A stretch of 64,000 bases of DNA from Bathynomus jamesi (GCA_023014485.1 JAJOZX010005538.1:67001-131000), one strand, 5' to 3'; positions 10,457 to 21,494 are shown, numbered from the stretch's first letter. Numbers and translations: made by a program. Notes: generated by a model not told the origin, from the letters alone.

Positions 10457-10655
10457 CTATATTGAAGATCTAAATGATGAAAAATCTGAAGAACTACAGA
10501 CGGTTACGTTCAATTTAGGGAAAAGGATGTTTAAAATTGACAAAATCTTAGGAAGCAAAAGTTCGGGGAGACGAAAATGTACTTGGGAAAATGGTTTGGT
10601 TAACTTGAGAGTTTCATCTCCCACATAAATGCTAAAAAGACTAATAGTATACAAC
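10457..10655 (+). pseudogene. Polinton copy A integrase, C-terminal chromodomain part
   Basis: Resumes the integrase frame right after the DD37E insertion. EELQTVTFNLGKRMFKIDKILGSKS parallels the copy B segment LQKVTFNLGRSVFKIGKI before its chromodomain. Frame is lost around GRRKC, and the last residues overlap the start of the penton gene at 10656, as in copy B. Confidence 0.8.
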
Positions 10656-11520
10656 ATGTCTTCTGACCATTTCTACATTACACTTCCCTAATGAACCTCG
10701 CTAGGCACGCACCCCGACAATACTCTGGCCAACTTCACAACAGTACTACATAGGCCTATCGATTTCAAACGTGTTGTACGAGGTGGGTTTGGGCGAATTT
10801 CAACTGTATGCCAAGCTTTCAAGGATTGAGGAGAAACAAGTCGTTTTATAGTTCTTAGAAAACGTGATGAAGTTGAGAAAGTAGATATGATGAAGGATAA
10901 AACCATGGGTTCAGTATAGGACGGCGGTATACAGTACTACAGCACCGAAATAACATTCGGCCCTGCCCATTATGACGACACGGAAGATATTGTAAGAGAC
11001 CTAAATTAGAGCTTGAATACCTCTAAACTTACAAATAATCTAGTTTTCGAAATCATACACGTAGCATGGATTACAGGATCAGAACATGCTCTATTGTTAA
11101 GATTGGAGGCGAAAAGAAATATTAGGGATATAAGTGTTCAAGATTCTCTCGAGTGGAAGATACAATTTTGCTTTCCAAAGAGATTCTTTTCACGAACTAC
11201 CTGCAGATGAAGCTAGGTTATTATACCACCTAAAATTGGCAAGTCTGCTAGACAGACCTCCTATATGTTACATTTATAGTAATATCGTGGAACGTCAGTT
11301 TCTGGGTGACAGTCAGGTGCGTTTGCCATACACTGTGCTTATACCTGAGGATGGAGGAAAAAGGTTGAGCATAACATATGATAATCCCCATTATGTCAAA
11401 GTTGCTCCTAACCTACTAAACTGTATTGTGCTACATATGAGAACGGTTTAGGCCAGGAAATATTAATTCGGTTACGGGAGCTTAACAGTGAAACTTCTCT
11501 TTCGGCGTGTTGCAGTATGA
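10656..11520 (+). pseudogene. Polinton copy A penton/minor capsid protein, decayed
   Basis: Starts ATGTCTTCTGACC giving SSDHFYITLP, which matches SHFYVTLPSSSS in copy B. Later blocks are HPDNTLANF, EWKIQFCFP, YIYSNIVERQFLGD, RLPYTVLIPED and YDNPHYVKVAPNLL, and it ends near VKLLFRR. This is the jelly-roll penton (minor capsid) protein of Polinton-type elements, expected at capsid vertices. Several in-frame stops and frameshifts are present, so it cannot yield a full product. Confidence 0.8.
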
Positions 11521-11930
11521 TGCAGAAACCTTTAGTCGTGTACTATGGTGCAAGATACAAATGCGGTAATATCATCAGATATATCTTTTCTTCTATACTG
11601 CGAGCAGCTGCCCCCCTACTAAAGAGTGATGCCAAATATCTCGGTCGGAATGTTTTAAATTTTGGCATTAAATTGAAGATGAAATGGCAAGGGTCAGGCC
11701 TAAAGAAGCTGTGAAAAGAAATTACGTCGTACGAGAAATGAAATTATTGTTGACGCTAAAAAGTTGTGAAAAGTAGAACGCGCGATAAAGGGTCTAAAAA
11801 ACGGAAAAGGAAAATGAATCGTTGAGTGAAGAAGCAGCAGCAGATGTCTCCTCGAGGCATAAAACGAAAAAAGAAAGGCTTTTAGAAAATCAGATATAAT
11901 GCTCTAAACGTGTGAAGCCTACAACCGATT
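11517..11930 (+). pseudogene. Polinton copy A small basic protein (pVI/pX-like position)
   Basis: Starts at overlapping ATGs at the penton stop. IIRYIFSSILRAAAPLLKSDAK, a hydrophobic amphipathic stretch, is followed by lysine/arginine-rich residues up to about 11900. Copy B has the same layout (ILRTTVPLLKRGARYLG then a GGGKK basic tail). Position between penton and capsid genes and composition recall adenovirus pVI/pX-like membrane-active or core proteins, but that role is inferred only. Stops occur at 11714 and later. Confidence 0.6.
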
Positions 11931-12034
11931 TCTTTAACCAATATAACTAATATAATATCTTGTACAATTATTCCTCATAGGTATTTGTAGTGTTATAGTA
12001 TAAGGTAGGATCAGATCACTCCCAGCAATTCAAC

Positions 12035-12460
12035 ATGGCTCATCTAATCCACCAACATTGCGACAAGTGTTGTAAATCGGAAATCTCCCTTTTTAACAAC
12101 CCACCTACTCAGACATTTATAGAGGATTCCGATTAAGTCACGATTAATTTCCTCAACACATTTGGATCGTGGACCGCTCCTATATAGTTCGTTATACCAA
12201 GCCCAGGCTCATTATTTTACGATCGCAGCACTATATATTTTTATACAAAAGTCCAAATAGCACACTCTGATGGGATAGATTGTGAAGACGATTATCCAAT
12301 CTATCCTGAAACTAACATTTTGCATACAATGATGAGTCAATGCGACGTATATTTAAATGAAGTGAATGACTCCGCAGGCTCCATTGATTACATTGCTCTG
12401 CGCTGTACGAGTTGTTTAGAAAATTACAGTATTTTAGTAAAGCCCATGGTGTGTGAGTTA
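12035..12460 (+). pseudogene. Polinton copy A major capsid protein, N-terminal fragment
   Basis: ATG at 12035 begins MAHLIHQHCDKCCKSEISLF, parallel to the copy B capsid start (QCCKSELSFFDMPPTQ). Matching blocks continue through NFLNTFGSW, PGSLFYDRSTIYF-like frames and YLNEVNDSAG to about 12400. Stops are frequent and homology fades by 12460. The double jelly-roll capsid family identity comes from copy B. The rest of the gene is absent; the next recognisable sequence is the CAC-element gene copy 2 at 12679. Confidence 0.75.
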
Positions 12461-12678
12461 AAATACAATACATAATTTGTATCTGGCACGTCAGGATTGA
12501 GAGGAATGTGACGTAAATGCTTCTATTTCTTGAGAAATGTACCTCTCTCATATGAGTGAAAGGGCATCTATATTTCCAATTATGGTTGGTTTGCTATGAG
12601 TTTCATATGCGTAAGCATCTGATTTTATTTCAAAATTGAACTAATGTACATTTTCTTTGTTTCAGATTTGGATTAAAT

Positions 12679-14340
12679 ATGTCGAAAGTCTGTAATAGTA
12701 CACCTAATTCATTCTGTTATATGTATATGCGGACGATTTACTACTTCTAAACAAAGGCAAGAAATCATCGTAGAAGTACGAAAGCATTACCACACCTACT
12801 TTGGCTGTAAGATTGGCGACCAGGACAAGCTTTGGGCTCCACGTTATGTTTGTAAGTCATGTGTGGAATGGTTGGGTCAATGGGCTTGTGGGAAGAAGAT
12901 TTGGAGAGAATCTCCCATGATTTGGAGAGAACCGAAAATCACTACGACGACTGCTACTTCTGCATGACAAACGTGGCTGGATATAATAATAAAAATAAGA
13001 GGCACATCTCATATACGAGTAATCAATCGGCCATGCTTCCTGTGCCACATTCAAGTGAAATTCCTGTGCCGAAGCCGTTTCTTGATTTTGAAAATTTTGA
13101 TTCAGATGTAGACAACATCTCAATAACAGCAGAGTCATGTTCAAAGAAACATGATGAAGAATATAATGTAGTCGAAAATCATTCACCAAAATTGATAAAT
13201 CAGAGTGATCTCAATGATCTAGTAAGAGATTTAGCATTACCGAAAGATTCGGCAGAAATTCTGGGATCAAGGCTCAAAGAATGGAATCTACTCGCTCCTT
13301 CGACAACATTCTAATGGTATAGACATCGTAAAAAAGATTTCATCAATTTTTTCTCGACTGAAGGATCACTGGTATACTGCAATGTTATAGTAGGTCTGGT
13401 AAAGGCGATGGGCAAGGACTACCAACCATGTGACTGGCGCCTATTTACCGAGTCTTCAAAGCGAAGTTTGAAAGCTGTCTTACTGCATAATGGGACAAAG
13501 TTGCCTCTCTGCAGTTCAGTTTATTTGAAAGAGACTCATGAAAATCTTTCATTTCTTTTAAACAAGAAACTATGAAGAACACAAATGGTTTGTTTGTGGT
13601 GATTTTAAGGTGATCGGCCTTCTTTTAGGCCAACAAGCTGGCTTTACACAATACCCATACTTTTTAGTCTGAGGAAAAGCAGAGAGAGGGAGGAACACTA
13701 TGTGAGGAAAGAATGGCCTTGGAGAAACCAGATTACTCCAGGACAAGCAAACATCATTGCTAATCCACTCGTAGATCGTAACAAGATATTGTAACCTCCA
13801 CTCCACATAAAGCTTGGATTAATGAAAAATTTCGTTAACGGTCTCAACAAAGAAGGAACTGGATACCAATTTTTATGTAAAAAAAATACCTCAAATTAGT
13901 CATGTTAAACTGAAAGAAAGTGTTCGTCGGTCCTCAAATAAAGCAACTCTTAAGAGATCCAGCATTTGAAGATGCATTGACAGGTCATGAAAAAGATTCT
14001 TGGCTAGCTTTCAAGGCTGTTGTGAACAACTTCCTTGATAACACGAAATCTGATGACTAAAAGAAATAGTTAAAGACATGATCCAAAAATATCGTTTGCT
14101 GGGATGTAACACGAGTGTTAAGATACACTTCCTAGGCTCTCATCTTGATTTTTTTCTGAAAACTTAGGCGCGGTAAGTGAGGAACAGGGAGAAAGATTCC
14201 CCCAGGATATTTCAGAAATGGAATGGAGGTATCAGGGAAGATGGGATGTTCGAATGATGGCAGACTATTGCTGGAGTCTAAGGAGAGATGAACCGAAATC
14301 AGTACACAAGAGAAAATCGAAGAAAAGGAAGTTTCTTTAG
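12679..14340 (+). pseudogene. Putative transposase of the CAC-end element family, copy 2 (heavily decayed)
   Basis: The segment starts after a 3' splice-like TTTCTTTGTTTCAG at 12665. Blocks shared with the other copies in order: YDDCYFCMTNVAGYNNKNKR (12946-13005), VPHSSEIPVPKP, SDLNDLVRDLALPKDSAEIL, DWRLFTESSKRSLKAVLLHN (D1 replaced by Glu), VCGDFKV-type motif in another frame near 13600, PPLHIKLGLMKNFV (13798-13840), HFLGSHLDFF and SEEQGERF. At least eight stops or frameshifts are present, and the C-x2-C cysteines are lost. I could not find its terminal inverted repeats. It ends KRKSKKRKF, a basic tail also seen in copies 1 and 3. Confidence 0.85.
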
Positions 14341-14460
14341 CTACTGACTGCTCTAATAAATTCAATTCGATGTTAATGAATGGTTGGTTGTCATTCACAA
14401 TTTTTACATATAAATATACTGTATCTTACTTAAATCCGTATCTACATGTAATATATATAT

Positions 14461-14968
14461 TAGTGTACAGTTGCACGCGTATGTAATGTTCCTCGCCTCA
14501 CAGGCGACTCCGTACATGTGGCAACGCCGCAGCGATAATCAAGGTAGCCCAACTGAGGGAAGGTGGGGTGGAGGGGGAACAACCTAGTCCAACAACGTAT
14601 AACATTGACATAGGGGTAAGGCACCGTTCAAAAATTACGTAACGCTATTTTTGCTAAAACCTAAAACCTGACACCTCCCCCGACTGTAACGTTTCGTAAC
14701 GTTTGGGGTGTGGGGTGGGGGGAAGTGTTACATAATATCTTAGGGGGTGCCTGGTCTAGCGTTACAGAACGTTCCTGGGGGATCTGGGTTGTCAAGTTTT
14801 AACAAAAATAGCGTTACGAAATTCTTGAACAGCCCCTAATTATAATGTAATATCTGTGTTCATAAAGATAAACGATTAATATGATCGTGAACAGCATTGA
14901 ACTCCATGTTTACTAGTCTTATACAGTAATAAGGTTCCATTATGATTACTGCAAGTCTATATGAACAG
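14461..14968 (+). repeat. Dispersed repeat R1, copy a
   Basis: From GTGTACAGTTGC through TTCCTCGCCTCACAGGCGA to TCTATATGAACAG this matches, in reverse orientation, 48879-49187. Copy a carries an extra MITE at 14613-14836 that copy b lacks. No coding content and no parent element recognised. Confidence 0.75.
14613..14836. mobile_element. Palindromic MITE with GGGG...TACGTAACGC inverted ends
   Basis: 224 bp; left end GGGGTAAGGCACCGTTCAAA and right end, inverted, GGGGCTGTTCAAGAATTTCG, each followed by ACGTAACGC/TCGTAACGC and CTATTTTTG. TA flanks both sides. It is absent from the matching position in R1 copy b, which acts as an empty site. Non-coding. Confidence 0.75.
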
Positions 14969-14974
14969 ATGTCG

Positions 14975-16742
14975 AGGGGTATGTCCCTAATGGGCCACTC
15001 GATTGTAGAAGACGACTAAGGACGATGAATTCCGGGGGCGGTCCCCTTAGTTGGAGTCGGAATTGTATCCGAAGGATGATGGACAACGTCACTCTCGGGT
15101 TATGCGAACTCCCAAGAAAAACTCCTTGGAGGTGTCGCGTCTCACGTCGACGCCAGTGGATGCACTCGGCGCTCGCGCCTTGTCAAAAAAATGTGTGTGG
15201 AGGTCACTGACCACTCTTACCTCAATTGTTTGTAAAGTTTCGGAAGATTACCTTCGAGTGCTTCCGAACGGGGGTTGTATCGAGTTTATGCGGTGAATGG
15301 AAACGACTAACTCAATTTAACAGTCTTTTTATTAATTCACTTTGGGTACAGAATTCTTTTGATAGTAAAAATTAAATTAATTAAATGAAATTAAATTAAA
15401 TTAAATAATTTAAATTAAATAATAAATTAACTTTAGTTACGTAAAAAATTACGATTAAATATACAGCTCTTAAGGTGAGACTTAAGACACAGATAAATCG
15501 GGAACAAGTTAACTAAAGCACAATGTACAATTTATATATATTTGAAGTTAAGTTCCATTATCAAATGGAAGCTAATTTGATCCGGAGGGGTAGTGCCACT
15601 GCACGAATAATTACAGAATTAAGTCACAGAGTTTACGTAGTATGAAGATTGTCAGAAAGCAAAGAACCTCGTTACCGACGCTCTCGGGGTTTTTATAACC
15701 TCGGGGGAGGCGGAGACGAGGTAAACTAAGGGTCACCCTCTTACGGGCGGAGTCTAACAGCAAGCGCCTATAATAGTTTGCGATATTCAAATTTAGGCGG
15801 AGGCGACTTTAGTTGACAGTTTCGATTGGGAGATTGAACTTCGGGAGAGTTCCGGGGGCGAACCAATCATGATCGAAATAGGTTTCGCGGAGTTTACTGT
15901 TTTCTTTTGATAATAAAGCATAATTGTAGGATCCAGAGTCGCCAGAGGGGCGGCATGAAAGGAGGGTCGAACCCGTACAAAAGGGAATCGATTTGGAAGG
16001 AAATTATAGAGCGCAAATGAATCTCAGGTTTGAGATAACCAATTTGCGTGATTTTTTTGGAAAAGAGAAATAGGGGTTAGAGAGAGCTGAAATTTAGTAT
16101 GCGAGTAGGTCGAGCTAGGGGAAGTCAGGTGGTCTATAGGTTGACACAATTATGCTTTATCTATGGGAATAGGTCAAGTTTTTAGGAAAATTTAAGAATA
16201 AAAAAACTAAAAGACTGAGGTGTTTATAGACGCTTGCCTTGCATCTCGTGATGCTGACTATAATGGAGACGCGGAGGGATCGAAGAATTCATGCGATGTG
16301 CATATTTTCATATGCACCTCGCATCTAATAATTTAGGTTGGGATTACTGGGATTTCATGGGGTTTCCGCGGATTACATGGGGTTTCTACTGATTACCTGG
16401 GGTTCTGCGGATTACATGGGGTTACTCCGCGTATGAAAGAAAGCACGCTCTGTGATGTCAGAACAAAGGAATTTTGGGTTCAATGTTAGAACGCAATTCG
16501 TTGAAGACGAACTCATTTGTACCGTAAAGGTCTACACTACGGGACACAGATACTACAATACAACTTTTTATATACTAGTGAATTTGAACCAAAACTAGAC
16601 ATAACACAACCATCCTCCACACTCCCTCATTCCCCTTCCTAACCCACCAGTCTCATGTATATTAAATCATTATGTAACAATACTAATAAGCTGTTTGGAG
16701 TCCGTGTGCAGCTTTAAACCTTTACTAACTTACGAATCTACA

Positions 16743-16745
<3 letters not shown>
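14975..16745. other. Gene-free region with AT-rich and 22-bp tandem repeats
   Basis: No convincing gene. There is an ATTAAATTAA-rich block at about 15370-15430 and a GC-richer part at 15000-15300. Four imperfect units of GGATTACATGGGGTTTC-type sequence lie at about 16336-16432. Composition is LTR-like in places, but I found no matching ends or target duplication. Confidence 0.5.

Positions 16746-16800
<55 letters not shown>
16746..16800. repeat. (TA)n microsatellite
   Basis: Perfect alternating TA for about 55 bp. Confidence 0.95.
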
Positions 16801-16802
<2 letters not shown>

Positions 16803-16959
16803 ACATTGAGCGAGAAAAAGATTGAGAGTGTGAGAGAGAGCGAGGTAGAGGGGCAGAGAGAGTTAGTGGGAAATGGCTTATCAATTGTTACAAAAAGAAC
16901 TTGTTAACAGTTTCGATCTGAATAACAGTAACTGACTATCAAAATCACATAAGAATAAT

Positions 16960-17165
16960 CCACGGTTATACTAGTATAAACATATTTATATATACTATAA
17001 TTTCATACAATATTATGCTAATGTTTGTGAAATGACGTTGATGGGCTAAACCGTGGTGTTGACATAGTTACTTGTTGTCGCCGACCAGGAGAGACTACAA
17101 ATTGGGCATGTCAGTGGAAACCGGAAGGTGACGGTTGCATGAAGCAGGATATTACCACTGGTTTG
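16960..17165 (+). mobile_element. Tc1-like element: terminal repeat and transposase N-terminal remnant
   Basis: The block AATGTTTGTGAAATGACGTTGATGG etc. at about 17015-17070 is the inverted counterpart of 48130-48220. It is followed by coding remnants MSVETGR, RLHEAGYYH that match VSVETVRRWLHEAGYHH in the 47.8-kb Tc1 remnant. One stop lies between them. It is an internally shortened copy of the same Tc1-like family. Confidence 0.7.
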
Positions 17166-17189
17166 TGGCTGATGCCTATTATATTAAGT

Positions 17190-17390
17190 GTTTTCCACAT
17201 TGTATTTGTAATATCATTGTGGAGAGATAATGATTTAATCACGATGGACAGATAAACCCATTAATGTTTTCCAGATTTCCTGGTGTATTATCAATATGGA
17301 GAGATAATGATTCAATCACGATGGACAGATCAACCCATTAATGTTTTCCAGATTTCCTGTTGTATTATCAATATGGAGATGAGATTAGAG
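17190..17390. repeat. Tandem repeat, about 103-bp period
   Basis: TATGGAGAGATAATGATT, TCACGATGGACAGAT and CCCATTAATGTTTTCC recur in two full units and a partial third. Non-coding. Confidence 0.75.
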
Positions 17391-17519
17391 CTTAACAAGG
17401 AATATATATATATATATAATAAAATAAAATACCAATTCTTTATTACAACAAATATGCAATGGTTGAGAATGCTTTATTAAATAGTTTATCATACAAAATG
17501 CTCACAATTTGTCATCGAT

Positions 17520-17860
17520 TAACGTAAATGGCATAGCTATACCCTGTTCATAGTTAGTATTTGGTCCATCCCCCATTATTTTCTATTACATCTTGTAATC
17601 TGTGTGGCATAGATGCAACATGGTTATGTATGAAGTGTGGGTTTCTTCGGAACATCTCCCATTCAGCCATTAATGTGATGCAGCAGCTGGCGGCTGGTCC
17701 ACTCCTGCCCAGGCTCCCACGAGTTCACCACATTCCCCCACACGTTCTGAAGGGGTTTGAGGTCACACTCCTTACTAGGCCAGTCCAGTTCTAGATTTCG
17801 CTGCTCCTCGAACCACATTCTAACAATCCTGGCGGTGTGGATGGGAGAGTTGTCCTACAA
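17520..17860 (-). pseudogene. Tc1-like transposase, C-terminal fragment
   Basis: The minus strand encodes DNSPIHTARIVRMWFEEQRN (second catalytic Asp in DNSPIH) and LDWPSKECDLKPLQNVWGNV, the usual WPxxSPDLNPIENVWG block in altered form with Gln in place of the Glu. The N-terminal half and the first Asp are missing here. The family matches the fragment at 47460-48115, which holds the N-terminal and middle parts. Confidence 0.85.
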
Positions 17861-18179
17861 ATGAATTTTAAATAATAAAAGTAGAATTATATCTCATTCA
17901 TACGCTTCATCAGTAACCCACTGCTCGAGATAGGTTTTAACCCCTAGGTATTAGGAAATTTCTCTCAGCTAAATGTAATTGTGCGCCGTTATACAAATAA
18001 TAGTCTAGAATTATCCAGGATAAAATCCTAAAGTGTTGTCATAGCACTGAAAGAGTTAAAGAACAATTTTATGACCATTATTCGTTCCATGTAAATGTGG
18101 AAACCGGACATACAAATGCGTGTAATACATAAAGCTTACTATAGTAATAGTATAATATTCTATAACATACGAAGTAGCA

Positions 18180-18610
18180 TGGGTGCAAACTGGGAGAGTG
18201 CAATGAAATTGCAAATGTTGATCAATGTTACAAAGGGAATGTTGCATAAGGTTATGCAACAAGGGGAGGGGATGTTGCAAGTTGTTGTGCAACAAGGTGA
18301 GGGGATGTTGCAAGTCGTTGTGCAACACAGGGAGGGGGTGTTGCAAGATGTTATGCAACAAAGATAGAGAGGGAAATGTTGCAAGATGTTATGCAACAAA
18401 GTGGGGGAAATGTTGCAAGAGAAACAAGGGGTTATGCAACTTGGAGGCGGAGTTATCCCCAAAGAAAAAGAGAGAGGACAAGGAGAGAAAGGAAGAGAGG
18501 TGTTCGCCTGGCAGGAGCCAAGCGCATATTAAGACTTTAGCTGAGCGGCCGTTGTCTTAATATGTTCCTAATCAGCCAGTTGGCTTATCTGGCTGAGTTG
18601 TCAGATTGCG
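18180..18610 (+). repeat. Dispersed repeat R2, copy a, with TTGCAA/TTGCATAA minisatellite core
   Basis: Begins GTGCAAACTGGGAGAGTGCAATG, contains five to six units of about 36-40 bp in which TGTTGCAAG and TATGCAACA form short imperfect hairpins, and ends with the CAGGAGCCAAGCGCATATTAAGAC block. The same ends occur inverted at 46970-47460, and a partial copy lies at 60715-60880. Open frames here are by-products of the repeat. Confidence 0.75.
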
Positions 18611-18900
18611 CTATTTATTTAATTAAAGCATATATTATGGCTTAATCCGCCAGTTGGCTTAGAAATCTGAGTTGCCAGTTTGCACTACTTATTTAATTAA
18701 AGCATATATTCTGGCTTAATCCGCCGGTTGGCGTATCTGGCTAGTTGCCAGTTTGTGCTATTTATTTAATTAAAGCATATATTCTGACTTAACCCGCCAG
18801 TTGATTTAGAAGGCGTGTATGGCATGTTCAGGTGTAAAGGTTGAGTTGCCAGATAGCGCTATTTATTTAATTAATGCATATATGCTTGTTTAGAAATTCG
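18570..18900 (+). repeat. Tandem repeat, about 75-bp period
   Basis: Four to five units of GCCAGTTGGCTTA ... GTTGCCAGTTTG ... TATTTAATTAAAGCATATATTCTGGCTTAATCC-type sequence. It directly continues from R2; no gene. Confidence 0.8.
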
Positions 18901-18954
18901 CTTTAGAAGCCAGCCAATTGATATAATTAAATACCGTGTACAACCAAAAGAATT

Positions 18955-19400
18955 AAATAAAACACCATTACATCATTCTAATTATTTAGGCGAATTGATG
19001 GAAATATATAGAAAATAAATATACAATGGAATATATATGATCAAAAATAATAATAGCATACGGACAATGAATATATAATAAATATACAATGGAATATATA
19101 TATGATCAAAAAATAATATAAGAAACACGAACGGGAAATATATAATAAAAAATATACAAAACGTTGTATTATCAATATATTAGTACAGGAAAAATATATA
19201 TATATTGAAAATAATAATATACGAAACGTATAATCAAATGTATATTAGTACAGGAAATATACACGCACACACATTATATATATATATATATATACACACA
19301 ATAAAATAAATAAATATACAGCCTTTATGTTCTACGAGGTATATTAAACATTTAAAAATAATAATATACGAAACGTACAATCAATTCATATTAGTACAGG

Positions 19401-19457
<57 letters not shown>

Positions 19458-19530
19458 GTATGTGTATATATATATATAATATATTAATATATGTGTATAT
19501 ATATATATATACAATTAAATAATTAAATAT
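18955..19530. repeat. AT-rich tandem repeats and (TA)n at the left edge of Polinton B
   Basis: Several diverged units of TACGAAACGTA ... TATTAGTACAGGAAATATA separated by (TA)n and (CA)n tracts, including 55 bp of TA at 19401-19455. No Polinton-type terminal inverted repeat could be matched with the right side. Confidence 0.7.
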
Positions 19531-19537
19531 GCATCCT

Positions 19538-19898
19538 TTATGTTCTGAGGAGCAAAACGCTAAACTCACACGTAATCGAGTCTACATTTACATCGTTATT
19601 ACTTTGTACTACGCGATAAAACCGTCCAAGCAACACTTCACCGTTTAACTTATCCGGATGCCTATACTCGACATAAATGGCTTTCATATCGTTCAATACT
19701 ATTCTTGTGCCCACTTTACATTCGGTTGGCAAGTTATCTTTGAACACGGCTAGAATACAATCAAAAGCACGCACAAAGAGATCATCGTTAACCACAACAT
19801 CATTATTAAATACAAGTTTATAAACACGCCTTTCCAATCGAGGGTTTTTTTCTTACCGCCCCGAGCTTTTCAATCGTGAACTCTTCTTCACTCTGCAT
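19538..19898 (-). pseudogene. Unknown Polinton B gene 4 (about 120 codons, one frameshift)
   Basis: The ATG at 19898 overlaps the end of the upstream gene (the Tyr-Ala-Glu-stop of gene 3). After about 16 codons a one-base indel in a run of seven A shifts into ERRVYKLVFNNDVVVND, which stays open to 19538. I recognise no domain. The product would be about 120 residues, mixed charge, no obvious membrane segment. Same strand as PolB and the three other unknown genes, close-packed, so probably one expression block. Function unknown. Confidence 0.5.
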
Positions 19899-20619
19899 AG
19901 CGGCATTGGAAATAATCTTCCAAGTTGTAACGACAGCTATTCATTATATAGAGGTACAGCTCTTCAGGGTGAACAGTGTAGGAAAGCTCTGCCTTGTACC
20001 GCTCAAGTGCTTTGTACCAAAGTTCAGGATATTTCGAAGAATCTAAACCTTTTAAATATGCATTCAGCGCTAGACCATTCTCGCCTTGATCATTCCTACA
20101 TTCGATAAATTCGACGAGCAGAGCGGTGTATGCATATTGAAGAACCGTGTCAAAATAAGTCATATCCGTAACACGAGCGTCTAATATAGGCTTTAGCTTG
20201 CGGAATCCGACGATTTCAAACAATGTGTCGAGGATGAAACGGTTTCGCGTAGGGACAAGAACGTTATTATCAGATGCATTCTTCCACATCAGTCGTATAT
20301 CAATGCATGGCTGTTCGTTATTTATACACAACGTGCAAACAACGGCATATGAGGGGGCATCATTAATCTGATCTCTTCTTGTACCTACACCTGCAGATAT
20401 TTTATAACGGTCCTCTCCCCACTTCTCAACTATCACGAAGACTCTATTTATCTCCTCAACACTTAAATAAATAACATTACGTTTACCTGAGTTTGCTTGC
20501 CTGCAAATCGTTTCAAGTACATAGTTAATGGTGCCGGTTTCACGCCTGAACAAGCGCAATGACTTCGTCACGGAGACATCGTACGAGGAGTTGAGAATGC
20601 TTCTCAAAGGAAGTTCCAT
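19888..20619 (-). CDS. Unknown Polinton B gene 3 (243 codons)
   Basis: An open frame runs from the ATG at 20619 (MELPLRSILNSSYDVSV) to 19888. The frame stays open further upstream to 20901, but that 94-residue extension overlaps repeat-like DNA and looks less protein-like, so I choose the internal ATG. Features seen: TINYVLETICRQ, VIYLSVEEINRVFVIVEKWG, a CTLCINNEQPC cluster and a C-terminal ELYLYIMNSCRYNLEDYF. No known family recognised. It is intact, unlike its neighbours. It shares strand and tight spacing with genes 4 and 2. Confidence 0.55.
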   Translation of the reverse strand: MELPLRSILNSSYDVSVTKSLRLFRRETGTINYVLETICRQANSGKRNVIYLSVEEINRVFVIVEKWGEDRYKISAGVGTRRDQINDAPSYAVVCTLCINNEQPCIDIRLMWKNASDNNVLVPTRNRFILDTLFEIVGFRKLKPILDARVTDMTYFDTVLQYAYTALLVEFIECRNDQGENGLALNAYLKGLDSSKYPELWYKALERYKAELSYTVHPEELYLYIMNSCRYNLEDYFQCRYAE

Positions 20620-20918
20620 CGTATTCGCACGTTCACACGGTTCAAGCTCTGAGATGACTATGAACCACAGGTGGACGGATCGGCTCGACGGGCGGAGTGA
20701 GTCACGCTGGTGAAACGTGTACGGGTTTGTTCGGACTCGTGTGTTTCGTGAGGTACATGGTGGGCGGCTCGCTTGGGGGAGCGAGCCACACCATAAACTG
20801 CTGAAGCGTGTACAGGCTTGTTCGAACACTTGTGCCCTTGGACAAACAGAATTTTCCGCTACATGAAACAATACAGGCTTTAATGTTTTATCACTCACCA
20901 CACGTTCATTTCCGCAAA

Positions 20919-21209
20919 CTAAATATCTTCACAATCCGGTGCACTCTTTGAGAGAAACATATGCCCATATTTACCCTTTTTGTTTAACAATCGATACGCT
21001 TCTCTAAAGTCTGTTAAAAACTCACACAGCCCATTAGCCACAACTTCACTACAAACCTCGTCATGATATATATTATTAATATAGTGGTAAAAATACTTAA
21101 GATTCTCCATGATGACAAGATTTACATTCCCAACCGTAGGGTACGAGGAGTCGGTATGGTGTAACATGAAATAATATCGCTTGTCACACCACTCATCAAC
21201 AAGATTCAT
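20919..21209 (-). CDS. Unknown Polinton B gene 2 (96 codons)
   Basis: ATG at 21209 (MNLVDEWCDKRYYFMLHH), open to 20919, ending SKSAPDCEDI. Rich in Tyr, Asn and Cys; no domain recognised, no signal peptide or membrane helix evident. It starts 27 bases beyond the stop of gene 1. Coding status rests on context and an intact frame only. Confidence 0.5.
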   Translation of the reverse strand: MNLVDEWCDKRYYFMLHHTDSSYPTVGNVNLVIMENLKYFYHYINNIYHDEVCSEVVANGLCEFLTDFREAYRLLNKKGKYGHMFLSKSAPDCEDI

Positions 21210-21235
21210 TATCCATAACCGTTGCTCATCTTCTG

Positions 21236-21494
21236 AACGTGGTTTCTTCTACTTCGCGGTATTTTTCTAGGTCTACAACATACTTCAATACATCGTTTGT
21301 ACTACGAAGTCCTACAATGCCCTCGCCAGAATACCCGTAAAGTATTTGAACATCTTGGTCCTTCGCACGGCTCAATGTAGCCTTAAAAGTATCAAAGGAG
21401 GGGGGATAGGGAGTTTTTCAGTACCCACCACATCTTGGCACTTTGCCGAATACCACTTCATAAACGTTGAACACGCAATATTAAAGGTAGCCAT
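21236..21494 (-). pseudogene. Unknown Polinton B gene 1 (about 86 codons, frameshifted)
   Basis: ATG at 21494 begins ATFNIACSTFMKWYSAKC. A frameshift in the run of C/T near 21395-21410 leads into another frame that ends KYREVEETTFRR at 21236. No family recognised. It lies immediately downstream of the PolB gene on the same strand. Confidence 0.45.

Noticed and set aside
14975..16560. LTR or LTR retrotransposon remnant
   Set aside because: TG...CA-like ends can be picked, but no target duplication or second copy supports them.
16695..16907. Protein with Ile-Tyr repeats (also near 19400, 35550, 46450, 59480)
   Set aside because: Translation of (TA)n microsatellites; no coding evidence around them.
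18056..18560. Cysteine-rich repeat proteins on both strands
   Set aside because: They are translations of the R2 minisatellite, which changes unit length between copies.
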